From DATFXF01 sp035258565 (GTDB taxonomy: Bacteria > Acidobacteriota > Terriglobia > Acidiferrales > UBA7541), in contig DATFXF010000413.1 in the NCBI GenBank assembly GCA_035258565.1, positions 1 through 8,877 of the forward strand: DNA of 8,877 nt, given 5' to 3'. Shown here piece by piece: positions 1 through 6,786 of the stretch. Position 1 is the stretch's first letter. Each line of letters starts with the position of its first letter. The position numbers were made by a program, and so were the translations under genes. The notes under the pieces were generated by a model that was given only the letters and a program-made list of their open reading frames with translations, was not told the origin of the DNA and made no database searches.

Positions 1-425
1 TGGACCAAGTAGCTGAGGGTCGTCTCGCCCCCATAGGCTTGCCAATTGGTGTTGGTCAGGAAACTGGCCGCGGTGTTGAACGCGAGGTCCGGGGTAAGCG
101 GCGTCGCACCTGCCGGCGCGCCGCGCGTCCCGAAACCCATCGGGTTGAGGGGCAGCCATCCTTGGAGCCGCTGGAGCAGATAGACGAAGAAGAAGCTCGC
201 CAAACTTACCGCGAGTAGAGAGCCGGCGTATTGGGTCCAGCGTTGCTCGGTGTTTACTCTCGCGCCCGCGAGACGGTAGATCAAGCGCTCCAGGGGGCGC
301 AGCACCGGACTCAAGATCGTGCGCTCTCCCTTGAAGACGTGAAACATGTATGTTCCGAGCGGTTTGGTCAACGCGAGGATCAGAAGAAAGTAAACGGCGA
401 TTCCGAACCACGCCAGCTGTGTCAT
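1..425 (-). CDS. kdpA: KdpA, potassium-transporting ATPase potassium-binding subunit (N-terminal part, runs off the window)
   Basis: KdpA is the channel-like membrane subunit of the KdpFABC high-affinity K+ pump; it binds and selects potassium while KdpB hydrolyses ATP. Only the first 141 codons are present. The ATG at 425-423 begins MTQLAWFGIAVYFLLILALT, a first membrane helix at residues 4-20, and a second helix lies at about 65-85. Residues 116-134 hold the very conserved block FNTAASFLTNTNWQAYGGE, in which TNTNWQ forms the first selectivity-filter pore loop. The body of the protein and presumably kdpB and kdpC lie beyond base 1. The gene follows kdpF by 75 bases on the same strand. An AAAGG sequence about ten bases before the ATG is a fair ribosome-binding site. 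No frameshift or missing residue is seen in the visible part. Identification is near certain. Confidence 0.96.
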   Translation of the reverse strand, partial: MTQLAWFGIAVYFLLILALTKPLGTYMFHVFKGERTILSPVLRPLERLIYRLAGARVNTEQRWTQYAGSLLAVSLASFFFVYLLQRLQGWLPLNPMGFGTRGAPAGATPLTPDLAFNTAASFLTNTNWQAYGGETTLSYLV

Positions 426-500
426 GGGCAAGCCTTTACTTCAGTTCCCTTCCAACTTGCTCGAGCTAAGGATTCGGTAAGCCGAAATCGTTAGCCGGCA

Positions 501-584
501 CTAAAAGCGCTCCGGGCGCAGAAGCGCGTAAAGCAGATAGACAAAAATCAAAACGGCGGCGACAAAAGCGATCACGTATTCCAT
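501..584 (-). CDS. kdpF: KdpF, small membrane peptide of the Kdp ATPase
   Basis: This is a 27-residue peptide, MEYVIAFVAAVLIFVYLLYA followed by LLRPERF. It is one hydrophobic helix with the 'RPERF' ending typical of KdpF. KdpF is known as a stabilising single-helix subunit of the KdpFABC complex in the inner membrane. The ATG at 584-582 is preceded, seven bases upstream, by GAGGTG, a good Shine-Dalgarno sequence. It lies 75 bases before kdpA and ten bases after another tiny membrane-peptide gene, so it is surely co-transcribed. Its length matches the family. Position, length and C-terminal motif all agree. Confidence 0.92.
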   Translation of the reverse strand: MEYVIAFVAAVLIFVYLLYALLRPERF

Positions 585-594
585 GCCGTTCACC

Positions 595-678
595 TCACAG
601 GCGATCGCAGGCCTTGGTCAGCCCCCAACAGGCCATGAAGAACAGCGCCCCGATCAGAACGTAGAGCAAATCCAGCAT
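595..678 (-). CDS. Small single-helix membrane peptide upstream of kdpF
   Basis: This is a second 27-residue gene: MLDLLYVLIGALFFMACWGL followed by TKACDRL and TGA. It is almost entirely one hydrophobic helix with a short charged tail. The start is well supported: GAGGAG lies just upstream of the ATG at 678-676 and overlaps the stop codon of the preceding Usp-like gene (TGAGGAGCTATG), suggesting coupled translation. I recall similar tiny peptides ending in C(D/E)RL beside kdpF in several phyla, but I do not know an assigned function. By position it may be an accessory or assembly peptide of the Kdp complex (inference). It is not KdpF, because kdpF with its RPERF ending follows immediately. 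Confidence 0.8.
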   Translation of the reverse strand: MLDLLYVLIGALFFMACWGLTKACDRL

Positions 679-684
679 AGCTCC

Positions 685-1143
685 TCAGTCGTGCTCCACG
701 AAAATGACGCGATGGGCGTGGGAACAAAAGGCTCTCGCCAGGGCCTGTTCTCTGGTGGGCCACCAGCGCCTCTTGCCCCCCAGCACCACCAAGGAGTTCG
801 GCCTCAGGGCTTCGAGCAGTGCCTGTCGACTGTCCCGGCAGAGGTACAGCTGTATGCGTGTTTCTATCCTTTGGTCGGCAACCAGCGTCCGGTAGCATCG
901 GGTTGTGAACTCAGGCGCCACCGGTGGGTGTTCGAGCGGCAACGGATAGGGCACCACCTGTGCGGCGAGAATGCTGATCCGGGCGTGCAGATCCCGAGCG
1001 TACTGTCCGGCCAATCGCAGCGCGGCTAAAGTGCCCGGGATGGTGGTGAAGATCACGTTGATTTCAAGCTCTTCCTCTTCCCAGCCATGTCCAGCCTGTT
1101 CCCGATCATCAAGTTTGAAGGAGAACCGGATGTCGTCTTTCAT
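685..1143 (-). CDS. UspA-like protein of the kdp operon (152 residues)
   Basis: This is a small soluble protein with no membrane segment. After an acidic leader the core begins INVIFTTIPGTLAALRLAGQ, fitting a beta-strand/helix start of a universal-stress-protein (Usp) fold. It continues through VVPYPLPLEHPP, ETRIQLYLCRD, SLVVLGGKRRWWPTRE and ends VIFVEHD. The SLVVLGG stretch resembles the late strand and loop of Usp proteins; the G-2x-G-9x-G-S/T nucleotide signature is not clearly present, so ATP binding is doubtful. It lies between kdpE and the kdpF pair on the same strand. Because the neighbouring sensor kinase lacks the Usp domain of classical KdpD, this protein may supply that function in trans (inference). 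I place the start at 1143. The alternative ATG at 1194 would add 17 residues and begins directly after a small hairpin. Confidence 0.78.
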   Translation of the reverse strand: MKDDIRFSFKLDDREQAGHGWEEEELEINVIFTTIPGTLAALRLAGQYARDLHARISILAAQVVPYPLPLEHPPVAPEFTTRCYRTLVADQRIETRIQLYLCRDSRQALLEALRPNSLVVLGGKRRWWPTREQALARAFCSHAHRVIFVEHD

Positions 1144-1199
1144 CAGCCAGCAACCTCGGCCGCGAACATACAGCGGGACCGATAAAGAAGGCATAAAGA

Positions 1200-1217
1200 A
1201 AGGGTGAAGAAACCCTT
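1200..1217 (-). terminator. Small hairpin at the kdpE stop, possible attenuator
   Basis: On the minus strand AAGGGT-TTCTTC-ACCCTT forms a six-base-pair stem with a six-base loop, followed by TTCTTT. It overlaps the kdpE stop codon and precedes the Usp-like gene. The stem is short and only half GC, so at best it is a weak terminator or attenuator that might lower read-through from regulator genes into structural genes. It may also be chance. Confidence 0.25.
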
Positions 1218-1914
1218 ATTTCTTGGGGGGCAACGAGAAACGGTAGCCTACCCAAGGCTCAGTCAGTAGGTATTTCGGTCGGGCCGGGTTGGGTTCGATT
1301 TTCTTTCGAAGATGGTTGATGAAAACTCGCAGATACTCCACCTCGTCCCCATAATCAGGGCCCCAGATGGCTTGCAAGAGTTTACGGTGCGGGATCGCTG
1401 TGTTCGTGTTCGCCACCAGGAAACGAAGAAGGTCGAGTTCCTTGGGCGTCAACCGAGACTCCTCACCCCGCACAATGACGCGCCGCGCGGCAAAATCAAT
1501 CGTCACTCCCTCGAGATGCAACACATCGGGCCCCGCATCCGGCGAAGGCGGGAGCCGCCGGAGCGCCGCCCGAATGCGGGCCAGCAGCTCCGGGGTGCTG
1601 AAGGGCTTGGTGACGTAATCGTCTGCACCGGCATCGAGTACCTGTACCTTGTCCGTCTCCGAGTCGCGGACGGTCACCACAATGATGGCCACATCCGAAT
1701 GCCGGCGAATCTCGCGACACGTCGCCAATCCCCCCATCCCGGGCATATTCAGATCCAGAAGGACAACATCCGTTTTCTCGTCGCGGAGTTTCTCGAGAGC
1801 CTCCTCTCCACTCCGCGCATCAGAGACACCATAGCCTTGAGGCACAAGAGTCGCGCGAAGCGTCCTGCGAATCTGTGCGTCATCATCAACGATGAGGATC
1901 CCTGCCTGCGTCAT
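1216..1914 (-). CDS. kdpE: KdpE, OmpR-family response regulator of potassium uptake
   Basis: This is a 232-residue DNA-binding response regulator. The receiver domain (residues about 5-120) has the acidic triad D10-D11-D12, the phosphoacceptor D54 in LLDLNMPGMGG, T81 and the invariant lysine K103 in VTKPF. The C-terminal winged helix (about 135-228) shows LTPKELDLLRFL, LLQAIWG, the recognition helix YLRVFINHLRKKIE and the hairpin VGYRF, all typical of OmpR/KdpE proteins. In the family it activates kdp transcription when phosphorylated by KdpD. The ATG at 1914-1912 overlaps the TGA of the kinase gene (ATGA), which fixes the start and implies translational coupling. A longer in-frame extension to 1989 would lie inside the kinase gene and is unlikely. 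Length and all key residues are normal. Confidence 0.93.
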   Translation of the reverse strand: MTQAGILIVDDDAQIRRTLRATLVPQGYGVSDARSGEEALEKLRDEKTDVVLLDLNMPGMGGLATCREIRRHSDVAIIVVTVRDSETDKVQVLDAGADDYVTKPFSTPELLARIRAALRRLPPSPDAGPDVLHLEGVTIDFAARRVIVRGEESRLTPKELDLLRFLVANTNTAIPHRKLLQAIWGPDYGDEVEYLRVFINHLRKKIEPNPARPKYLLTEPWVGYRFSLPPKK

Positions 1915-3374
1915 GGTTGTTGATCCTGCTCGGCCACGGGTAGGGTAAAACAGAACCTGGAGCCTCGACCGGGCACGCTTTCGACCCAAATCCTTCCTCC
2001 GTGGGCGGTGATGATTTCCCGTGCAATGCTCAGGCCCATTCCCACGCCGGGCATCGATTCGCGCGCCGCTGCGCCCCGAAAGAACCTATCGAAAATGTGG
2101 GCTTGCTCCTCCTCCGGGATACCCGGACCTCCGTCTTCCACCGTCACAACCACTTGTCGATCCCTAGGCAAGGCCATGACGGTGATCGGCAAGCCGGGGG
2201 GAGAATATTTTTCCGCGTTGTCAAGCAGTTGTCTGAGAACCACCTGAATCAGCTCCGCATCACCGAAGATTGCAGGTAGGTCGTCCCTCATCTGAAGCTC
2301 AACCCTTCTGCCTTCGAGAAGCACAGGAAACTTCTTTACTGTTTGCTCGATGATCTCTCCGAGCTGCTGGGCTCGGCGATGCAACTGCACGTTCCCAGCC
2401 TCGATTCTAGCCGTCTGGATCGCTTCGGTGACCAGACGGCTCAGGCGGTCGGTTTCCTCGTCCACGATCGTGAGGAGTTCTTGGTGCTCCTCACGGAAGG
2501 ACTGCTTTTGCCCGAGCACGGAGGTAATGGCGGCCTTGATCGAGGTTAACGGTGTCTTGAGTTCGTGGGCCAACGTATCGAGCAGGGTGGATTTAAACTC
2601 TTCACTCTGCCGGGATAGCTCGGCGCGGCTGGTCAATTCCCTGCTTCGCGCGCTCTCGAGGGCAATAGCCACCAGATTGGCCACGGCGTGAAGCGCACCA
2701 TCGGAAAGCGGGAGGCCCAGAAAGGCCAAGCTGCCGATCGGCTTGCCTCCCAAGCTGACCGGCAGCACCGTGGTGCCTGTCACACGGTCGTGAATGAAGC
2801 TGCCTTGGCTGGATGCCTCCTTGAGCTTGCTCTCGTCAAGCGGAACATCCTGGAGACCTGAGCGAAACAACTGGCCACTCCCACGTTCGAAGAACGTGAC
2901 GCCCCCGGCCTGGAAGACCTGTGCGATCTGGTGCGTGATCTCCCGTGCCACCTGTTGCGTGTTTCCCCCCAGGAGCAAAATCATCCGGCTCAGGGTGTAG
3001 AGCCGTTCTGTCTCTTCCTGATGTTCGACGGCCTCCCGGGCTTTTCGGCGCGCGCGTTCGGAAAGTTGGCTGGCTACAATCGAGACCACGAGAAAGGTGA
3101 AGAGTGCAACCCAATTCTGAGGATCAGCAATGGTAAATGTTCGAACAGGCGGCAGGAAATAAAAGTTGAAACAAAGCGTGGCAGCGAGCGAGGCGATGAT
3201 GGCCTCGAGCAACCCCCAGCCCGCCGCAACGGCAAGGACAGCCAGTAGGTAAGTGAGGGCAACGGTCGTGTTGTTCGCAAAGTTGGTCTCGAAATAAAAC
3301 AGGGTGATGGCCCCTACGACGCCGAGGGAAGCAGCAACACGACTCGTGCTCGCTCGGAAGGATCTAGTGGGCAT
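1911..3374 (-). CDS. kdpD: KdpD-like sensor histidine kinase without the N-terminal KdpD/Usp modules
   Basis: This is a 487-residue membrane histidine kinase. Four close helices at about residues 13-30, 38-53, 55-74 and 87-103 form the DUF4118 segment of KdpD, including FNFYFLPPVRTF. A GAF-like region (about 130-240) follows, then the HisKA domain with phosphoacceptor H270 in DTLAHELKTPLTS. The ATPase domain has its N box at 382-391 (LLDNAEKYS), G1 at 414-420 (DGGPGIP), F box at 428-434 and G2 at 443-449 (GVGMGLS). Classical KdpD is about 900 residues and starts with a P-loop KdpD domain plus a Usp domain; both are absent. It is first in the operon, overlaps kdpE by four bases, and presumably phosphorylates KdpE. 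The ATG at 3374 has only a weak purine-rich site (GAGATAGAG). It might equally be annotated just as a DUF4118 histidine kinase. Confidence 0.9.
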   Translation of the reverse strand: MPTRSFRASTSRVAASLGVVGAITLFYFETNFANNTTVALTYLLAVLAVAAGWGLLEAIIASLAATLCFNFYFLPPVRTFTIADPQNWVALFTFLVVSIVASQLSERARRKAREAVEHQEETERLYTLSRMILLLGGNTQQVAREITHQIAQVFQAGGVTFFERGSGQLFRSGLQDVPLDESKLKEASSQGSFIHDRVTGTTVLPVSLGGKPIGSLAFLGLPLSDGALHAVANLVAIALESARSRELTSRAELSRQSEEFKSTLLDTLAHELKTPLTSIKAAITSVLGQKQSFREEHQELLTIVDEETDRLSRLVTEAIQTARIEAGNVQLHRRAQQLGEIIEQTVKKFPVLLEGRRVELQMRDDLPAIFGDAELIQVVLRQLLDNAEKYSPPGLPITVMALPRDRQVVVTVEDGGPGIPEEEQAHIFDRFFRGAAARESMPGVGMGLSIAREIITAHGGRIWVESVPGRGSRFCFTLPVAEQDQQP

Positions 3375-4041
3375 CTCTATCTCTTGGCTGGTTTCAGATT
3401 ACAGCGATCCGACCCTACTGCAAAGTGGTCGGGCAAAGAGCGGGCCCTCCAAGAGCACAGAGAATCGAATCTGGCGCTCCCGGCCAGAAGACTAAGGCTG
3501 CCTCGCGGATCACTCTGGGACGTACAGCCGCACTTCCAATGTCCTGATTGTTGAGGCTGCAGATCTTAGGGGTGTCTCCCCACGCTGAAAAACCAGTCAG
3601 AGATTAGGAAAAGATCTGCACACCGTGTGGCAAGGGAATGCTCCGCCAGGGTGACTCGGGGAACCGAACTAGACCAAGCCCGTGAGCCGTTCTGGGCGTT
3701 GGGAAGGCTGCTTGGCGTGCCCACAGCCGTAATTCCTCGAAATCGAGCTAGTTCGGCAGGCCGAGCCGTTTCGATATGGCCTTTCCTTTCATCGATCTAC
3801 GCCCTGGCCCTAGTTGCACCCCCACTGCGGAAAAGTCTTGTAATTCGGGATTTGGTGTCCCGGAACCGTACCCGGAAGACAACGGCACCTCACTTGCTTG
3901 AGAAATGGCAAGCGGGTCGAAAACGACCCCCGGAGGATGTGTGTCCCGGGGCCAGGGAAGCACGTATGTCGACGATAGGCCCTTCCCTCCGAGACGGGCC
4001 AAACGTTGATCTCCGCGGAGGAATCCGCAAGACAGGCTCCC
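3375..4041. other. Intergenic region between the divergent kdp operon and PilZ-TonB gene
   Basis: No convincing gene is seen in these 667 bases. Open frames here run out of the region into the PilZ gene in the wrong frame, lack recognisable domains and have poor starts. The stretch must hold the kdp promoter on the minus strand. A weak candidate is TTGCAG (3423-3418) and TAATCT (3401-3396) with a 16-base spacer, about 20 bases before the kinase ATG, matching only three of six bases in each box. An imperfect palindrome, CACACCGTGTG, lies near 3620. A cluster of small hairpins lies at 3893-3951. I found no recognisable c-di-AMP or c-di-GMP riboswitch core. Confidence 0.5.
3893..3951 (+). other. 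Cluster of three small hairpins upstream of the PilZ-TonB gene
   Basis: Three inverted repeats follow each other. GCTTG/CAAGC (3896-3900 with 3909-3913) is first, then GGGTCG-AAAA-CGACCC (3914-3929) with a tight four-base loop, then CCCCGG/CCGGGG (3928-3933 with 3946-3951). The second and third share bases 3928-3929 and so partly exclude each other at full length. They end about 90 bases before the ATG and could be part of a structured leader. There is no T run after them. Function is unknown. Confidence 0.3.
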
Positions 4042-5502
4042 ATGCTCTCCGAGCGTCGCCGCCATGCCCGGGCAAAGATTGAATCGCTGGTCCCGGTGAG
4101 TCTCGGTCCGGACAACGGCGGTATCGTGCTGAACGCGAGCGAAGGCGGATTGCGCGTTCGCCTGGTAGGTCCCGTCGCACCTACACAACTATCGCCCCTG
4201 GTGATCACTCCCAACGGAAAAAAGAATCCCATCGATGCAAGCGGCGAGATTGCCTGGACGGATGACTCACGAAGGGGAGCAGGGGTACGATTTATCGATC
4301 TGTCGGATGCCTCGCAGGAACAGATTAAGAAATGGCTGGCCAGGAACGATCCGGTGTGCGCCACCGAACAGGAGCGACCTGCCACCGAGGCTGCGCGGAA
4401 TGAAGCCACTGCGCCGATGCCTCTCCCGGTCCAAGAACCTGAGGAAGCTCCGAGCAAACGAGTCCCCGCCTCGAGCGTGCCCGACCCGACGTTCGAAGAT
4501 CAGCCGGAACAGCCAGTCGGTGCTTTCGAACATGCGGTTCAGTTCAATTCCGCCGCGCCAAAGACGGAGGCCGTGCCTTCAGAGGAACCATACGAGCCGT
4601 GGAAAACGTACGCAGCGGACAGGGGGAGCCAACCTGCCCTGTTCCCACCGGGAGAACTCCGTGAGACTTGGCAAGAGAAGCACGCCACGCCCGATAAGCC
4701 CGCTCAGGATTTCGAGCGGCGCCGCAGGTTCGCTCGCATGGCGGCCTCTGTCGCTCTGATCGCTCTAGTGTTCTGCGGCTTGGCAGCCCTTTTTCTTTCC
4801 TGGTTGGGAAGCTCGAGAGAAACAGCGACGGACGAGAGGGAACCGATGGTCAGAGAACCGTCGCCCTCCGACGCCGCCCAGCCTCCGCTGCCCGCAACAT
4901 CACGGGCAAAATCCGTCCCTCGTCGCCGCACGCAAGCAGGAGGTTCCCTAGCGAACATAGCAGGCCCTTCTACTCCCATCGCCCGAGAGTCGCGCGGGAA
5001 GGTGAGCTCACCGGCGAAACGATCCGGTCCCTGGCAGCTTCAAGTCGTGGACCTAAGTAACCAGCAGCGTTCCCTGACACTTCGTGGCGGACCGATCGTG
5101 AGACTTCGGAGCTGGGCGACCAGCGGGCGCGACGGGGTCCCACTAATCGGCCCCTCCACGCGGGTCGACCTAACTCCCAGGTCCGCTTCGGTGCAGGGTT
5201 CTGTCGTGCCGCGCGGTGGCGCCGTGCGGAAAGTCTCAGGCGGAGAACCTGAACAGCATCAGATGCCCGACTACCCACCTGGCGCACTCCAAAAGAACAT
5301 TCAGGGTACGGTTGTGCTAAAAGCTCGCGTCGGCAAGGATGGGAGGGTCGAGAATGTTAAGGTTCTCAGCGGGCCGTCCTTGTTAACCTCCGCGGTTCTT
5401 GAGGCCGTGAGGGGGTGGCGCTACCGGCCCTTCTACCAGAACGGAGAGCCGGCGGAGTTCGAGACACAGGTCGCCATAGAGTTCATCATCACACCGAGAT
5501 AA
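4042..5502 (+). CDS. PilZ domain - membrane helix - TonB C-terminal domain protein
   Basis: This is a 486-residue bitopic protein joining a second-messenger domain to an energy-transducer domain. Residues 1 to about 105 form a PilZ domain with both c-di-GMP contacts: RxxxR at R6-R10 (RRHAR) and NxSxxG at N31, S33 and G36 (NASEGG). A charged, proline-rich linker follows. One membrane helix lies at about 233-254 (SVALIALVFCGLAALFLSWL), placing PilZ in the cytoplasm. Residues about 331-358 hold a motif, LQVVDLSNQQR ... RGGPIVRLRSW, shared with the convergent paralogue. Residues 407-486 are a TonB C-terminal domain: YPPGALQKNIQGTVVLKARV, GRVENVKVLSGP, AVRGWRYRPF. TonB domains normally contact outer-membrane receptors. 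No ExbB/ExbD gene is visible. The start is uncertain: the ATG at 4042 puts ERRRHAR at residue 4, as usual in this family, while a TTG at 4006 would add 12 residues. The GGAGG at 4017-4021 is too far upstream for the ATG and overlaps no other good start. Confidence 0.88.
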   Translation: MLSERRRHARAKIESLVPVSLGPDNGGIVLNASEGGLRVRLVGPVAPTQLSPLVITPNGKKNPIDASGEIAWTDDSRRGAGVRFIDLSDASQEQIKKWLARNDPVCATEQERPATEAARNEATAPMPLPVQEPEEAPSKRVPASSVPDPTFEDQPEQPVGAFEHAVQFNSAAPKTEAVPSEEPYEPWKTYAADRGSQPALFPPGELRETWQEKHATPDKPAQDFERRRRFARMAASVALIALVFCGLAALFLSWLGSSRETATDEREPMVREPSPSDAAQPPLPATSRAKSVPRRRTQAGGSLANIAGPSTPIARESRGKVSSPAKRSGPWQLQVVDLSNQQRSLTLRGGPIVRLRSWATSGRDGVPLIGPSTRVDLTPRSASVQGSVVPRGGAVRKVSGGEPEQHQMPDYPPGALQKNIQGTVVLKARVGKDGRVENVKVLSGPSLLTSAVLEAVRGWRYRPFYQNGEPAEFETQVAIEFIITPR

Positions 5503-5511
5503 GTCTCTGCC

Positions 5512-5547
5512 TGCGGACTGAATGGCCCTCCAAGCCCGCAAGTTTTT
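5512..5547 (+). terminator. Candidate intrinsic terminator after the PilZ-TonB gene
   Basis: Ten bases after the stop codon, TGCGG (5512-5516) pairs with CCGCA (5536-5540). A small inner TGG/CCA pairing lies in the loop, and the run TTTTT at 5543-5547 follows. The outer stem is only five base pairs and the loop is long, so strength is uncertain. The location between two convergent genes is where a terminator is expected. Confidence 0.4.
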
Positions 5548-5670
5548 CTTCGTCGACGCTGACTTTCGCCCCACTGGTGAGCCCATCGCGATGCGGGCGC
5601 CATCCATCCTACGCCGCTGCACTTGGCGCGCATCTTTAGGGAATCACCAGCAGCGCTCTCGCGGCGAGCT

Positions 5671-6487
5671 TTACTTTTGAGGGATGGCAAACTCAGCGGT
5701 GATCTGCTTCCACGCACCCGCCAGCTCAGCGTTTGGGTCAGCAGGCGGGTAGCGCCACTTCCGCACCGTCTCCACCGCCGCGGAGGCCAGCAAGGAAGGC
5801 CCGCTCAGAACTTGAACGCTCTCGACCCTTCCCTTCCTCCCCACCAAGGCCCGCAGCACCACCGTCCCCTGCACTCGGTCCCGAAGCGCGAGAGGGGGAT
5901 AGGTCGGCAGCTCCTGCTGTTCGGGAATTTCGCCAGAGAGCGTGATTTGTCCTTCCGCTTCCCCAGTTCCTTAGCCGAACCACCGGACCGCTTCGAAGCT
6001 GGACGACCCGCCGCTGGTTGTCGTGCTCCTGCACCTGAAGCTGCGTGGGATTGGGGGGCTGTTGTGGCAGCGCGCTGACCTCGTCGACCGGGCTCGGAGT
6101 CACTACGGCCAGGGGCCCCGGAGGCTCTGTTGGCATACCTCTTAGCTTGCGAGGCCGGCGAGTTGATTTTTGGGTTGTATCTTCAAGAGGTTGCTGGACA
6201 TCGGGGGTTTTATCGCCGAGGGCCAGCTTGTTGAGCTTGCCGACTAACGCAGCAATTTCGGATCGATGAGGCGGCAGCAGGGCTCCCCATGCAACGACAG
6301 CGACGACGAGAAGGCCACCCAGGATGCCCGGGACGACCATCTTAGAGCCGCGTTGATACCTCTCGGGCGCCGGTCGATGCCTAAGCCAGGGCTCCGGGAA
6401 TTCTCCAGGCTGGGACAGGGCGGGCCTAGATTCGGGAGTGGTCTCATCCTGGGAGACCAACTCCTCAGGACGTGGGTCTTCAGTCAA
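5671..6487 (-). pseudogene. TonB C-terminal domain protein, paralogue of the PilZ-TonB protein, broken by a +1 frameshift
   Basis: The first frame encodes a cytoplasmic head of about 49 residues, a membrane helix at 50-71 (MVVPGILGGLLVVAVVAWGA), a proline-rich linker and the motif LQVQEHDNQRR ... RSGPVVRLRNW. It then runs into low-sense sequence. The TonB C-terminal domain continues one base over: LPTYPPLALRDRVQGTVVLR, GRVESVQVLSGP, AVETVRKWRYPP, ending AEFAIPQK and TAA at 5673-5671. Removing one G from the GGGG run (CCCC at 5961-5964 on the plus strand) rejoins the frames as RLRNW-EAEGQ. A TAA in the second frame just upstream limits where the shift can lie. The protein shares the juxtamembrane W motif, the periplasmic motif and the TonB domain with the convergent protein but has no PilZ. 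The start is TTG at 6487-6485, supported by a strong GAGGGG. It could be an intact gene with a sequencing error. Confidence 0.8.
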
Positions 6488-6786
6488 TTCATCCCCTCTC
6501 TTTCCCTCTCATTCTCGTTCGGTCCAATGCCTTTCGTTTTGCGCAATTCGGTTGAGGCCATAGATAAATGAGCAAACCGCGAGCCAAACGATAGAGGAAA
6601 TAAGCCTTTTTGTATGAAGGGGATGGTACTGTAGGTCCTCCTAGCGGGTCCCCCCTGTGCAATGCCTTACACATGCAGGAGGCGGACGGACGATGTTGAT
6701 CTGGCGAGGTGCTCGGCGCGACTGGGGCTTCGCGAACAAGCGGCCAGGTTTGCGAGTCTGGCCGATTCAGCGGGAGAAGAGAGAGA
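6488..6786. other. Divergent intergenic region between the TonB paralogue and the TPR gene
   Basis: These 299 bases should hold the promoters of both flanking genes. They are AT-richer around 6560-6620. I find no pair of boxes on either strand better than three matches each. A GTG at 6709 opens the TPR frame upstream but has no domain support. The only clear signal is the Shine-Dalgarno sequence of the TonB paralogue. Confidence 0.4.
6493..6498 (-). promoter_or_regulatory. Shine-Dalgarno sequence supporting a TTG start
   Basis: GAGGGG on the minus strand sits five bases before the TTG codon at 6487. The only nearby ATG (in GATGAATTGACT) is out of frame and is followed at once by TGA. The site therefore favours TTG as the start of the TonB paralogue. 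Confidence 0.55.

Noticed and set aside
231..494. Plus-strand open frame of 87 codons
   Set aside because: It lies antisense to kdpA, whose protein is unmistakable; no domain or ribosome-binding site.
583..1029. Open frames on both strands over the Usp-like gene and small peptide gene (also 590-898 and 704-895)
   Set aside because: Shadows of the Usp-like gene; the low-complexity Q/R/P-rich products have no recognisable features.
1312..1923. 203-codon plus-strand frame
   Set aside because: Antisense to kdpE, which carries all response-regulator residues; typical of antisense frames in GC-rich genes.
3375..4041. A c-di-AMP riboswitch for kdp or a c-di-GMP riboswitch for the PilZ gene
   Set aside because: Both would suit the neighbours, but I could not find the conserved core bases of either class by eye on the relevant strand.
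3627..4082. 151-codon plus-strand frame in the intergenic region
   Set aside because: It runs into the PilZ gene in another frame, shows no domain and looks like translated non-coding DNA.
3810..4457. 215-codon minus-strand frame (also 3748-4188 and 3890-4180)
   Set aside because: Antisense to the PilZ domain coding sequence; no recognisable motif.
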